This document shows, piece after piece, positions 1 through 6,490 of a DNA stretch of 10,892 bases. The notes under the pieces were generated by a model. The model worked only from the letters and a program-made list of their open reading frames with translations, ran no database searches and was not told where the DNA came from. This stretch comes from Desulfobacteraceae bacterium. GTDB lineage: Bacteria > Desulfobacterota > Desulfobacteria > Desulfobacterales > Desulfosarcinaceae. The translations under genes and the position numbers were made by a program. Numbering within the stretch: position 1 is the first letter of the stretch; every line of letters begins with the position of its first letter. The DNA lies in NCBI GenBank assembly GCA_027025615.1, contig JALVQM010000388.1, positions 1 through 10,892 on the forward strand, given 5' to 3'.

Positions 1-891
1 ATCGATGCTGGAGGCATTGCAGAACAGCATTACAAGGCGGTCGATACCAAGGGCGTTTCCGGTGGCCGGCGGCATCTGCTCCAGGGCCTTTAAAAAGGGC
101 TCGGCCGGCGGGTAGACAGTTTTGCCGGCAGCCCGGCGCATTGCTTCTTCCCCGGCAAACCTGGCCCGTTGTTCGTCGGCATCGGTCAGTTCACTGAACC
201 CGTTGCAAAGCTCCAGGCCGGCTATGTACAGTTCGAAACGTTCGGCAACCTGTGGACGGTCCGGCTTAAGCCTGGCCAGGGAAGCCAGCCGGGCAGGATA
301 ATCCTTCAAAAACACCGGGTGGCCTTCAATGCCCAGCCGGGGTTCGATGACAATTCCCATGATTTCATCGAAGCGGCCTTGCTCCAGGGCTTTTTCCAGG
401 GGCAAATCGCTGTAGAGCTCGAAAGCCTCGGCCACGGTCATCTCCTGCCAGGGCTGGTCAAGATCCAGCTTTCGTCCCTGGTAAACCAGGGTCTTGCTGC
501 CGCAGACCGCTTCCGCCACTGCCAGGATCAGCCTGCGGGTATCTTCCATCATGAAACGATAGTCATATCCGGCGGCATACCATTCCAGGAGGGTAATTTC
601 AGGCAGGTGGCAGCGCCCCCTTTCACCGCGGCGATAACACTTGGATATCTGGTAGATGCGTTTATAACCTGCTGCCAAAAGCCTTTTCATGCAAAGCTCG
701 GGCGAGCTGTGCAGGTACCAGCTTCCGGCCGGTTCGGCCTCGATATGAGCTTCGGGTGCCGGGGCCGGAATGCGGTTGGGGGTTTCGACTTCAAGGTAGC
801 CTTCGCCCTCCATGTAACACCGTACTGCTGCCATTACAGCGGCCCGCAGTTTCAGGTTTTCCAAAATTTCCTGTTGTCGAAAAGCTTTCAT
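1..891 (-). CDS. epmA: EF-P--(R)-beta-lysine ligase EpmA (PoxA/GenX), C-terminus cut by window edge
   Basis: This is a class II lysyl-tRNA-synthetase paralogue with only the catalytic domain and no N-terminal anticodon-binding OB fold. EpmA attaches beta-lysine to a conserved lysine of elongation factor P, which helps ribosomes through polyproline stretches. The reading frame is open from the ATG at 891 to base 1 (297 codons). E. coli EpmA has about 325 residues, so only the last ones should be missing. Visible parts are motif 1 (GYLEVETP, residues 31-38), the substrate-pocket segment SSPELCMKRLL (62-72), motif 2 (YRRGERGRCHLPEITLLEW, 86-104), ELCNGFSELTD shortly before the C-terminal third, and motif 3 GNALGIDRLVML (about 278-289). 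Ala280 sits where true lysyl-tRNA synthetases carry glycine (GIGIDR), a known EpmA hallmark. It starts 9 nt after the MFS stop with no strong Shine-Dalgarno, so translational coupling is likely. Neither efp nor epmB is in the window. Confidence 0.88.
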   Translation of the reverse strand, partial: MKAFRQQEILENLKLRAAVMAAVRCYMEGEGYLEVETPNRIPAPAPEAHIEAEPAGSWYLHSSPELCMKRLLAAGYKRIYQISKCYRRGERGRCHLPEITLLEWYAAGYDYRFMMEDTRRLILAVAEAVCGSKTLVYQGRKLDLDQPWQEMTVAEAFELYSDLPLEKALEQGRFDEIMGIVIEPRLGIEGHPVFLKDYPARLASLARLKPDRPQVAERFELYIAGLELCNGFSELTDADEQRARFAGEEAMRRAAGKTVYPPAEPFLKALEQMPPATGNALGIDRLVMLFCNASSID

Positions 892-900
892 GGACAGCTG

Positions 901-2121
901 TCAGCCATCTAGCAGGGGCAAGGGATCAGGCGGGACCTGTTCCCTGCCGGTTAGCAGAACAAAGGCAACAATACCAACGGCCATGAAGACCGATCCCAGA
1001 ACAAAGGCGTAACCAAGATTGAACCAATCCATCATCAGCCCGGCCATAAGAGCACCGGACAGCATCCCCAGGCTGTGGGCCACGGTCAGTACTGCCATCA
1101 CCGAGCCCATTGCCTCTGCCTGGCGTCCCTTGGTTGTAGCCATGGCCATCAGGGCCGGCATGGCGGCCCCGCCGCCTATACCGAAAAGGGTGCTTGCCCA
1201 AAAAAGCGTCTGGTACCTGTCGGCCCATGCATACAGGGCAACAGCCAGGACGACCACCAGCCCGCCGGTAACCATCAGGCCCTTGCGGTTGATCCTGTCT
1301 GCAAGGTAGCCCATCGGCGCCTGGATCAGTCCGGAAACAAACACCCCCAGCATGACCAACACCCCGATCCTTGAACTTGTCAGGTGAAACCGGCTGTCTG
1401 CCAGCACGGGCAGGAAACTCCAGATCACCCCGATACAGGCGGTATACATGAAGCGATAAATACAGATTCCGGCTATAATCCGATCACCGATTATCTGCCT
1501 CCAGGACCATGAATTTTGCCGGCGCCTCTTGCCGATTTCACGGGCAACCGGCGGCAGCAGCAAAAAGTTCAGAACGCATCCGGCCATGGCCAAAAATCCC
1601 ATGGCGGCAAAAGCGGCGTTCAGGCTGAAATGATCATTGATCATCCCGCCCAGCACAGGCCCCAGTGAAAGGCCGCAAAACAGGGAAACATTGAAAAGTC
1701 CCATGTAACGGCCTTCTTTGCCCACGGGCGCGATGTCACCGATGTAAGCCTGGGCTACGGGCATGACCATGGCCGAGGCGGCCCCCTGGATGAAACGGAT
1801 GGCAATCAGCTCGTTGAGGGTCGAAGACAGGATGAAAGCTACCGAAACCAGCCCGTATGCCAGCAGTCCGATTACAAGGAAAGGTTTGCGTCCTTTGACA
1901 TCCGAAAGCCGGCCGAAATACGGCAAAAGAAACGAACGGGACAGGGAAAAGGCCCCGAAAATCATGCCGATGGTAAACCCGCTGGCTCCCAGGCCCGAGG
2001 CATAGACCGGGAGTAAGGGCACCACGATTCCTACTCCGGTTATGGTGGCCAGGAGGGAAAAAAACAGGGTTCCGTATATCCGGCCGGTTGCATGGGCGGC
2101 TAAATCGACAGGTTTATTCAA
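901..2121 (-). CDS. MFS transporter, drug:H+ antiporter-like (DHA1 type)
   Basis: A 406-residue inner-membrane protein of the major facilitator superfamily, with about twelve hydrophobic segments in two halves joined by a basic cytoplasmic loop (around residues 194-208, GKRRRQNSWSWRQ). Motif A appears in the loop after TM2 (GRLSDVKGRKP, 70-80) and again in the second half (GYLADRINRKG, 271-281). RFIQGAASAM (109-118) fits motif B, and GLSLGPVLGG (150-159) fits motif C, typical of proton-driven antiporters that export drugs or metabolites. The substrate cannot be read from the sequence. The start is a TTG at 2119-2121, 13 nt after the phosphohexomutase stop. The next in-frame ATG is near residue 53, beyond TM1, so TTG is the most reasonable start although its ribosome-binding site (GGGCGG) is weak. 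It lies between the phosphohexomutase gene and epmA and is probably co-transcribed with both. Confidence 0.85.
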   Translation of the reverse strand: MNKPVDLAAHATGRIYGTLFFSLLATITGVGIVVPLLPVYASGLGASGFTIGMIFGAFSLSRSFLLPYFGRLSDVKGRKPFLVIGLLAYGLVSVAFILSSTLNELIAIRFIQGAASAMVMPVAQAYIGDIAPVGKEGRYMGLFNVSLFCGLSLGPVLGGMINDHFSLNAAFAAMGFLAMAGCVLNFLLLPPVAREIGKRRRQNSWSWRQIIGDRIIAGICIYRFMYTACIGVIWSFLPVLADSRFHLTSSRIGVLVMLGVFVSGLIQAPMGYLADRINRKGLMVTGGLVVVLAVALYAWADRYQTLFWASTLFGIGGGAAMPALMAMATTKGRQAEAMGSVMAVLTVAHSLGMLSGALMAGLMMDWFNLGYAFVLGSVFMAVGIVAFVLLTGREQVPPDPLPLLDG

Positions 2122-2134
2122 GCCGGACCGCCCA

Positions 2135-3490
2135 TCAAAAATCTGCCTTTATTTTTTCCAGGGCCGCTTCCACCGTGGACCGGATCTCTTCCAGGGACTC
2201 GGGCGACAGGGCCTCGAAACGCAACACCAGGGCCGGCTGGGTGTTTGATGCCCGCACCAGGCCCCAGCCGTCGTCAAAAAGCACCCGGGCGCCGTCGATA
2301 TCGATCACCTTCTGGAGGGCCTGGAAATGCTCGGTCACCTTGCGGACCACTTCAAACTTGATATTGTCGGGACAATCGACCCGAATCTCAGGGGTGTTAT
2401 AGGTTTCCGGCACGTCTTGCAGAAGCTCACCCAGACTCTTTCCGGTAGAGGCTAGTATCTCCAGCAGGCGGCAGGCCGCGTAAACCGCGTCATCGTATCC
2501 CAGGTAACGATCGGCGAAAAATATGTGCCCGCTCATCTCGCCGGCCAGATCGGCCTTGACTTCTTTCATCTTTTGCTTGATCAGGCTGTGGCCCGTCTTC
2601 CACATTATGGCCTTGCCGCCGTGTTTTTCGATATCGTCATACATGGTCTGGGAGCATTTTACCTCGCCGATAAAAGTCGCCCCCGGCTTGCGGGCCAGTA
2701 TCTCCCTTGAAAAGATGATCATCAACTGGTCGCCGAAAATCATCTTGCCGTCGCGGTCGACCACCCCGATCCGGTCCCCGTCGCCATCGAAGCCGAAGCC
2801 CACGTCCAGTCCCTTGCCCCTGACCAGGCCCACCAGCTCGGCCATGTTGGCCGCCACGGTGGGGTCGGCTTCGTGGTTGGGAAATGTGCCGTCCATCTCA
2901 CAGTAAAGGGATTGAACCCGGCATCCCAGAGCTTCCATAATGGGCACGGCGGTAACCCCGGCGGTTCCGTTGCCCGCATCCACGGCCAGGTTCAGGGGGC
3001 GTTCAAGCTTGATGTTTTCAATCACGTATTGCTTGTAGGCGGTCAAAACATCCCTTGTCTGACAACCTCCCCGGCCCCGGGTGAACTTGCCCTTATCGAT
3101 GATTTCCCGAATTTCCTGGATCTGTGGCCCCCAAACCGAATCGAGTCCGGAACAGATCTTGAACCCGTTGTATTCCGGAGGGTTATGGCTGGCGGTGACC
3201 ATTACCCCTCCTTCAGCCTCCAGGTGATGGATGGCAAAATAGGATACCGGGGTAGGACAAACGCCTATATCGATCACATCACAACCGGTGGCCTGCAAGC
3301 CCTTTATCAGGCTCTGGGCGTAAGCCGGGGAAGTAACCCGGCAATCCCGGCCGACAACGATGTTGCGTCGGCCCCGGCTGTGGAGATAAGTTCCGATTCC
3401 CCTGCCCAACAACTCTACGTCGGGTTCCTGCATGTCTTTTCCGGCAATGCCGCGAATGTCGTATTGTCTGAAAATTTCTGGATTCAGCAT
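2135..3490 (-). CDS. algC: Phosphomannomutase/phosphoglucomutase (AlgC/ManB type)
   Basis: A 451-residue cytosolic alpha-D-phosphohexomutase, full length for the family. It interconverts the 1- and 6-phosphates of mannose or glucose and so supplies precursors for nucleotide sugars used in LPS, exopolysaccharide or glycan synthesis. All four family signatures are present: YDIRG at 10-14; the phosphoserine loop TASHNPPEYNGFK (99-111, Ser101 being the phosphorylated serine); the metal-binding loop GFDGDGDR (233-240); the sugar-binding loop GEMSGH (317-322); and the phosphate-binding loop RASNTQP (413-419). GEMSGH and the overall length fit the dual-specificity PMM/PGM group better than the phosphoglucosamine mutase GlmM; which sugar it prefers in vivo is not decided by the sequence. 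The ATG is preceded by a strong AAAGGAG with about 6 nt spacing, the best ribosome-binding site in this cluster. It lies 31 nt downstream of uppP, which suggests a shared envelope-polymer role. Confidence 0.92.
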   Translation of the reverse strand: MLNPEIFRQYDIRGIAGKDMQEPDVELLGRGIGTYLHSRGRRNIVVGRDCRVTSPAYAQSLIKGLQATGCDVIDIGVCPTPVSYFAIHHLEAEGGVMVTASHNPPEYNGFKICSGLDSVWGPQIQEIREIIDKGKFTRGRGGCQTRDVLTAYKQYVIENIKLERPLNLAVDAGNGTAGVTAVPIMEALGCRVQSLYCEMDGTFPNHEADPTVAANMAELVGLVRGKGLDVGFGFDGDGDRIGVVDRDGKMIFGDQLMIIFSREILARKPGATFIGEVKCSQTMYDDIEKHGGKAIMWKTGHSLIKQKMKEVKADLAGEMSGHIFFADRYLGYDDAVYAACRLLEILASTGKSLGELLQDVPETYNTPEIRVDCPDNIKFEVVRKVTEHFQALQKVIDIDGARVLFDDGWGLVRASNTQPALVLRFEALSPESLEEIRSTVEAALEKIKADF

Positions 3491-3521
3491 GGTCCACTCC
3501 TTTCTGGATGTGTAACCCGGT

Positions 3522-4346
3522 TTATATCAAAGATATCCCCACGGCCGCAATGCCCACCAGCCAGCAGTAAGGGGCAAAACGATACAAGCGGCCGGAATCT
3601 ACAACACGCAAAAGGAACACCAGGGCCAAGTAACCGGCAACGGCCGCTGTCAGGCTGCCGGCAACAACCGCCCCGGCCGGCATGCCGGTGGCAATGGATG
3701 CGTCCTTGACCCCCAACAAGGTCGCCCCGACAATTGCCGGCAGGCAAATAAGAAAAGAAAAGCGGCCGGCGACCCGGCGGTCCATTCCCAGCAAAAGGGC
3801 CGCGGCAATTGTCGATCCTGACCGGGAGATGCCCGGTACAATGGCAAGACCCTGGACAAGGCCCACGAGCAAAGCATCGCTAACGGTCACCTGGAGGATC
3901 TGCTTGCCACCGCTTCGGCGTTTCCTGGTCAGCCAGAGCACACCGCCGGTTACAATCAGCATCAGGCCCACCAGCAGGGAACTGCTGAACAGGGTTTCGG
4001 CCGTCTTGGAAAAAAACAGGCCCATTATCGCCGTGGGCAGGCTGGCCCAAAATATGAGCCAGGCCAGGCGCAGGTCCTCGTTATTGTTCAAGGCGAACCC
4101 GATACCGCTTGTGCCGGCAGTCTCAGGCAAACGGCCAAGAGCCTTGAAAATCCGGCCGATGGGCCGGGCAAAGACCACCACAACTGCTACCAGGGTTCCG
4201 GCATGCAGGCAAATATCGAAAAAGAGTTCATTCTGGTTCAGGCCGAACAGGTTCTGGAACAGGACCAGGTGCCCTGAGCTGCTGACCGGTAAAAATTCGG
4301 TCAGCCCCTGGACAGCTCCCAGGAAAGCAGCTAGCAGGTAGTTCAT
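3522..4346 (-). CDS. uppP: Undecaprenyl-diphosphatase UppP (BacA)
   Basis: A 274-residue integral membrane phosphatase that converts undecaprenyl diphosphate to the monophosphate lipid carrier needed for peptidoglycan, O-antigen and other envelope polymers. Overproduction is known to give bacitracin resistance. The N-terminal signature AVQGLTEFLPVSSSGHL (residues 11-27) contains the (E/Q)xxxE metal-binding motif, here in the Q form (Q13, E17), and His26. The second signature PGISRSGST (171-179) carries the phosphate-binding arginine. Several hydrophobic segments fill the rest, and the length matches E. coli UppP (273). I place the start at the ATG at 4344-4346. A TTG directly before it (4347-4349) would add one residue; both sit behind AAAGGT at 10 and 7 nt. 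The gene heads the second minus-strand cluster. The upstream gap shows a possible -10 hexamer CATAAT (4376-4381, minus strand) without a convincing -35 box. Confidence 0.93.
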   Translation of the reverse strand: MNYLLAAFLGAVQGLTEFLPVSSSGHLVLFQNLFGLNQNELFFDICLHAGTLVAVVVVFARPIGRIFKALGRLPETAGTSGIGFALNNNEDLRLAWLIFWASLPTAIMGLFFSKTAETLFSSSLLVGLMLIVTGGVLWLTRKRRSGGKQILQVTVSDALLVGLVQGLAIVPGISRSGSTIAAALLLGMDRRVAGRFSFLICLPAIVGATLLGVKDASIATGMPAGAVVAGSLTAAVAGYLALVFLLRVVDSGRLYRFAPYCWLVGIAAVGISLI

Positions 4347-4430
4347 CAAAATATTTACCTTTCATGATTGCCGAGATTATGTTCTGCTAAAAATGATTTC
4401 TCCGGTTTGCCCCGCTGCCACACTCGTGCC

Positions 4431-4450
4431 GCCCCCCTGTGGGGGCTTTT
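4431..4450 (+). terminator. Intrinsic-terminator-like hairpin facing the plus strand
   Basis: A perfect 6-bp G/C stem (GCCCCC 4431-4436, GGGGGC 4441-4446) with a 4-nt loop CTGT, followed at once by TTTT. This is the shape of a short intrinsic terminator for plus-strand transcription. On the minus strand the hairpin is followed by GGCACGAG, so it would not work well for rtcB. No plus-strand gene precedes it. It may end an unannotated antisense or small RNA, or may simply be a structured part of the uppP leader. Confidence 0.4.
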
Positions 4451-4554
4451 CATCCTTTCGCCAAGTTTCTCACAGGCTTAAGCCCGTGGTTATCAAGCAA
4501 TCTGTACCAAGAACATCATGGCTGGAATTTCTGCAAAGCTCAAATGCGCAACCC

Positions 4555-4587
4555 GCCTGGGGGGACTGATCCGCCACTGCCCCAGGC
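4555..4587 (-). terminator. Hairpin just downstream of rtcB, possible 3'-end or pause structure
   Basis: A perfect 8-bp inverted repeat (GCCTGGGG 4555-4562, CCCCAGGC 4580-4587) with a 17-nt loop begins about 18 nt after the rtcB stop codon. In minus-strand RNA it is followed by GGGUUGCGCAUUUG, which has no real U-tract. It is therefore not a canonical intrinsic terminator and could instead protect the 3' end or act with Rho. Confidence 0.3.
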
Positions 4588-4605
4588 TTGATAAGCCAGC
4601 AGGCA

Positions 4606-6039
4606 TCATCCCTTTACAACAAGCATAGGCTTCAATCTGGCTACTTTTAAGGCTATGCCGGCGCCGTGGATTACGTCCACTACCTGGGTGACATCCTTGT
4701 AGGCTTCAGGCATCTCTTCGGCCATGGTAAACCGGCCGCTCCAGCGTACCAGAATACCCCGGTCTTCAAGTTCGCGGGCAATGGAACGCCCCCTGCTTTT
4801 TTTCTTGGCCGCCTTGCGGCTCAAAACCCTCCCGGCACCATGGCAACTTGAGCCGAAGGTCTCTTCCATGGCCCGGGCCGTACCCTTGAGCACATAGGAA
4901 GCGGTTCCCATGTCTCCGGGAATCAGGATCGGCTGACCCACCGGGCGGTAATCGTCCGGCAGGACGCGGTGTCCGGGGCCAAAAGCCCTGGTGGCGCCTT
5001 TGCGGTGCACGCAAAGGGTCATTTCCCGACCTTCGACCAGGTGGTCTTCTTTCTTGGCGATGTTATGACAAACATCGTAAACCAGGTCCATCCCCAAATC
5101 ACGCGGTCCCATGGCCAGCACTTTCTGAAAGGTCTGCCGGCACCTGTGGAGCAAAAGCTGGCGGTTGGCCCAGGCGTAATTGGCTGCACAAGCCATGGCC
5201 TGCAGGTAACGGCGGCCCAAATCCGACTGGATATAGGCACATGCCAGCTGGCGGTCGGGCAACTGGATATCCATGGATTTGACGTTGCGGGCCATGGAGG
5301 CCAGGAAATCGTCGCAAACCTGGTAGCCCAGCCCCCGGGAACCGGAGTGAAGCATCAGGGTAAGCTGGCCCTGGAAAAGACCGTAAGCCTCGGCCGCCTC
5401 GGCGTCGTGGATTTGTTCCACCCGCCCAACTTCCAAAAAATGGTTCCCCGAGCCCAGGGTTCCAAGCTGGTTGCGCCCCCTTTCCAGGGCCCGCTGGCTG
5501 AGCAGTCCCGGGTCGGCCCCGGCAAGACAGCCGCCGTCTTCGGTGTGTTCCAGGTCGTCCTGGGTTCCAAACCCGTTTTCAACAGCCCAGCGGCTACCCT
5601 GCCGCAGCACTTTTTTCTCTTCCTTGACACTCAATTTAAGCGGGCCGCCCTTGCCAACCCCGCAGGGAATATCGCGGTAAAGGGCCTCTACAAGCTCCCG
5701 CAACCTGTCCACCAGGTGATCGGCTTCCAGGTTGGTGCGTGCCAGGCGTACTCCGCAATTGATATCATAACCAACCCCTCCGGGTGAGACCACGCCCCTG
5801 TTCCAATCGAAGGCCGCGACCCCGCCAATGGGAAACCCGTAACCCCAGTGGATGTCGGGCATGGCCAGCGACGCCTTGACAATCCCGGGCAGGTGGGCCA
5901 CGTTGGCCACCTGGTCAAGGGCCTGATCCTTGCGGATCTGGTCCATCATGGGCCGGCTGGCAAAAACCAGGCCGGGAACCCGCATGTTACCCGAGGGTTC
6001 TATCCGCCACCTGTATTCATCAATCTGGCGCAAGTCCAT
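4606..6039 (-). CDS. rtcB: RNA-splicing/repair ligase RtcB (3'-phosphate/5'-OH, GTP and Mn2+ dependent)
   Basis: A 477-residue RtcB. The family joins RNA 2',3'-cyclic-phosphate or 3'-phosphate ends to 5'-hydroxyl ends through a GMP-histidine intermediate; in bacteria it is linked to repair of cleaved tRNA or rRNA. All catalytic and metal-binding residues known from the Pyrococcus enzyme can be placed: Asp92 and Cys95 in GGVGYDINCGVRL (87-99), His200 in GSGNHFLEV (197-204), His231 in HSGSRGLG, His325 in YDVCHNIAKKE (321-331), the guanylated His400 in HGAGR (400-404), and Lys476 next to the C-terminus. An additional upstream in-frame TTG at 6096 would overlap archease. I reject it for the ATG at 6037-6039, which has a strong AGGGAGG 6 nt upstream and gives the family-typical N-terminus. 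It is the last gene of its cluster, 26 nt after archease, its usual functional partner. Confidence 0.95.
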   Translation of the reverse strand: MDLRQIDEYRWRIEPSGNMRVPGLVFASRPMMDQIRKDQALDQVANVAHLPGIVKASLAMPDIHWGYGFPIGGVAAFDWNRGVVSPGGVGYDINCGVRLARTNLEADHLVDRLRELVEALYRDIPCGVGKGGPLKLSVKEEKKVLRQGSRWAVENGFGTQDDLEHTEDGGCLAGADPGLLSQRALERGRNQLGTLGSGNHFLEVGRVEQIHDAEAAEAYGLFQGQLTLMLHSGSRGLGYQVCDDFLASMARNVKSMDIQLPDRQLACAYIQSDLGRRYLQAMACAANYAWANRQLLLHRCRQTFQKVLAMGPRDLGMDLVYDVCHNIAKKEDHLVEGREMTLCVHRKGATRAFGPGHRVLPDDYRPVGQPILIPGDMGTASYVLKGTARAMEETFGSSCHGAGRVLSRKAAKKKSRGRSIARELEDRGILVRWSGRFTMAEEMPEAYKDVTQVVDVIHGAGIALKVARLKPMLVVKG

Positions 6040-6045
6040 GGTCAG

Positions 6046-6052
6046 CCTCCCT
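6046..6052 (-). promoter_or_regulatory. Ribosome-binding site that fixes the rtcB start
   Basis: In minus-strand sense the motif is AGGGAGG, 6 nt before the ATG at 6039 and just after the archease stop. It supports the ATG over the longer TTG-initiated frame starting at 6096 inside archease. Confidence 0.75.
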
Positions 6053-6065
6053 GGCCGGGTTTTTT

Positions 6066-6479
6066 TCAAGTATCGAAAACCACCCGGGCCCGCCAAATGT
6101 CTCCTGACTGTTCAACAGACACCTGGTGATAGGTAACAGCCTTGACTTCAGATTGCATATCGCCCGCCTGATCCAGGGGTATCAATTCCAGCTCTGCCGC
6201 AAGGCTGGTTTCAGCCGATCGGGTGATGGTAATTCCAAACGGCACCCGGCCTTCCACGTTGATCAGGGCCAGGATCTCGCGCAGCCAGTTCACCAGCAAG
6301 TCGGCCGCATCCAGGCCTTCAACCTGCAGCTCTGTCTTTTTATCTGCCGGCAAGCCGTTTTTCAGCGGGCCCAGGACGATATCAACCAGGGCGGCGGCAG
6401 CCTCGGAGTACAGATCAGCCCTGGTGTCTGCCGTAACTTCAATAGCCAGGTCGGCGGTATGGTCAAGCAGGTGGTACAT
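6066..6479 (-). CDS. Archease, RtcB-activating protein
   Basis: A 137-residue cytosolic protein, the normal length for archease. Archease speeds RtcB guanylylation and allows multiple turnover; it is often encoded beside rtcB. The N-terminal signature LDHTADLAIEV (residues 5-15) and the C-terminal strand pattern VTYHQVSVE ... WRARVVFDT, with the near-terminal Asp136, match the family; acidic residues at both ends form its metal site. It starts at the ATG at 6479, 11 nt after the moeA/PBP stop, with only a weak Shine-Dalgarno (GATGAG), so coupling to the upstream gene is likely. The direct rtcB partner follows after 26 nt, which supports both calls. Confidence 0.92.
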   Translation of the reverse strand: MYHLLDHTADLAIEVTADTRADLYSEAAAALVDIVLGPLKNGLPADKKTELQVEGLDAADLLVNWLREILALINVEGRVPFGITITRSAETSLAAELELIPLDQAGDMQSEVKAVTYHQVSVEQSGDIWRARVVFDT

Positions 6480-6490
6480 TACGGCTCATC

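Larger units (their letters stand above)
4350..4605. other. Gene-free gap between rtcB and uppP with several inverted repeats
   Basis: No plausible coding region on either strand. Four dyads are visible: GCCCCC/GGGGGC at 4431-4446; CACAGGC-ttaa-GCCCGTG at 4471-4488 (a full stem with one G-U pair only in minus-strand RNA); GCCTGGGG/CCCCAGGC at 4555-4587; and GGCTT-gat-AAGCC at 4585-4597. The 9-nt sequence TTATCAAGC at 4490-4498 is also the exact reverse complement of 4586-4594, so it could pair with one arm of the last hairpin instead. The gap must hold the 3' end of the rtcB transcript and, if there is one, the uppP promoter and leader. I recognise no known riboswitch or sRNA consensus. Confidence 0.6.

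Noticed and set aside
4405..4425. Possible sigma-54 site (TGGCAGCGGGGCAAA on the minus strand) upstream of uppP
   Set aside because: GG and GC are not 10 nt apart as the -24/-12 consensus requires, so the match fails.
4969..5787. A 272-codon plus-strand frame opposite rtcB, and similar long plus-strand frames at 169-912 and 2873-3709
   Set aside because: All lie antisense to genes with complete family signatures and show no domain of their own.
6040..6096. N-terminal extension of rtcB to a TTG at 6096
   Set aside because: It would overlap the archease 3' end and bypass the strong AGGGAGG before the ATG at 6039; the extra 19 residues do not look like RtcB.
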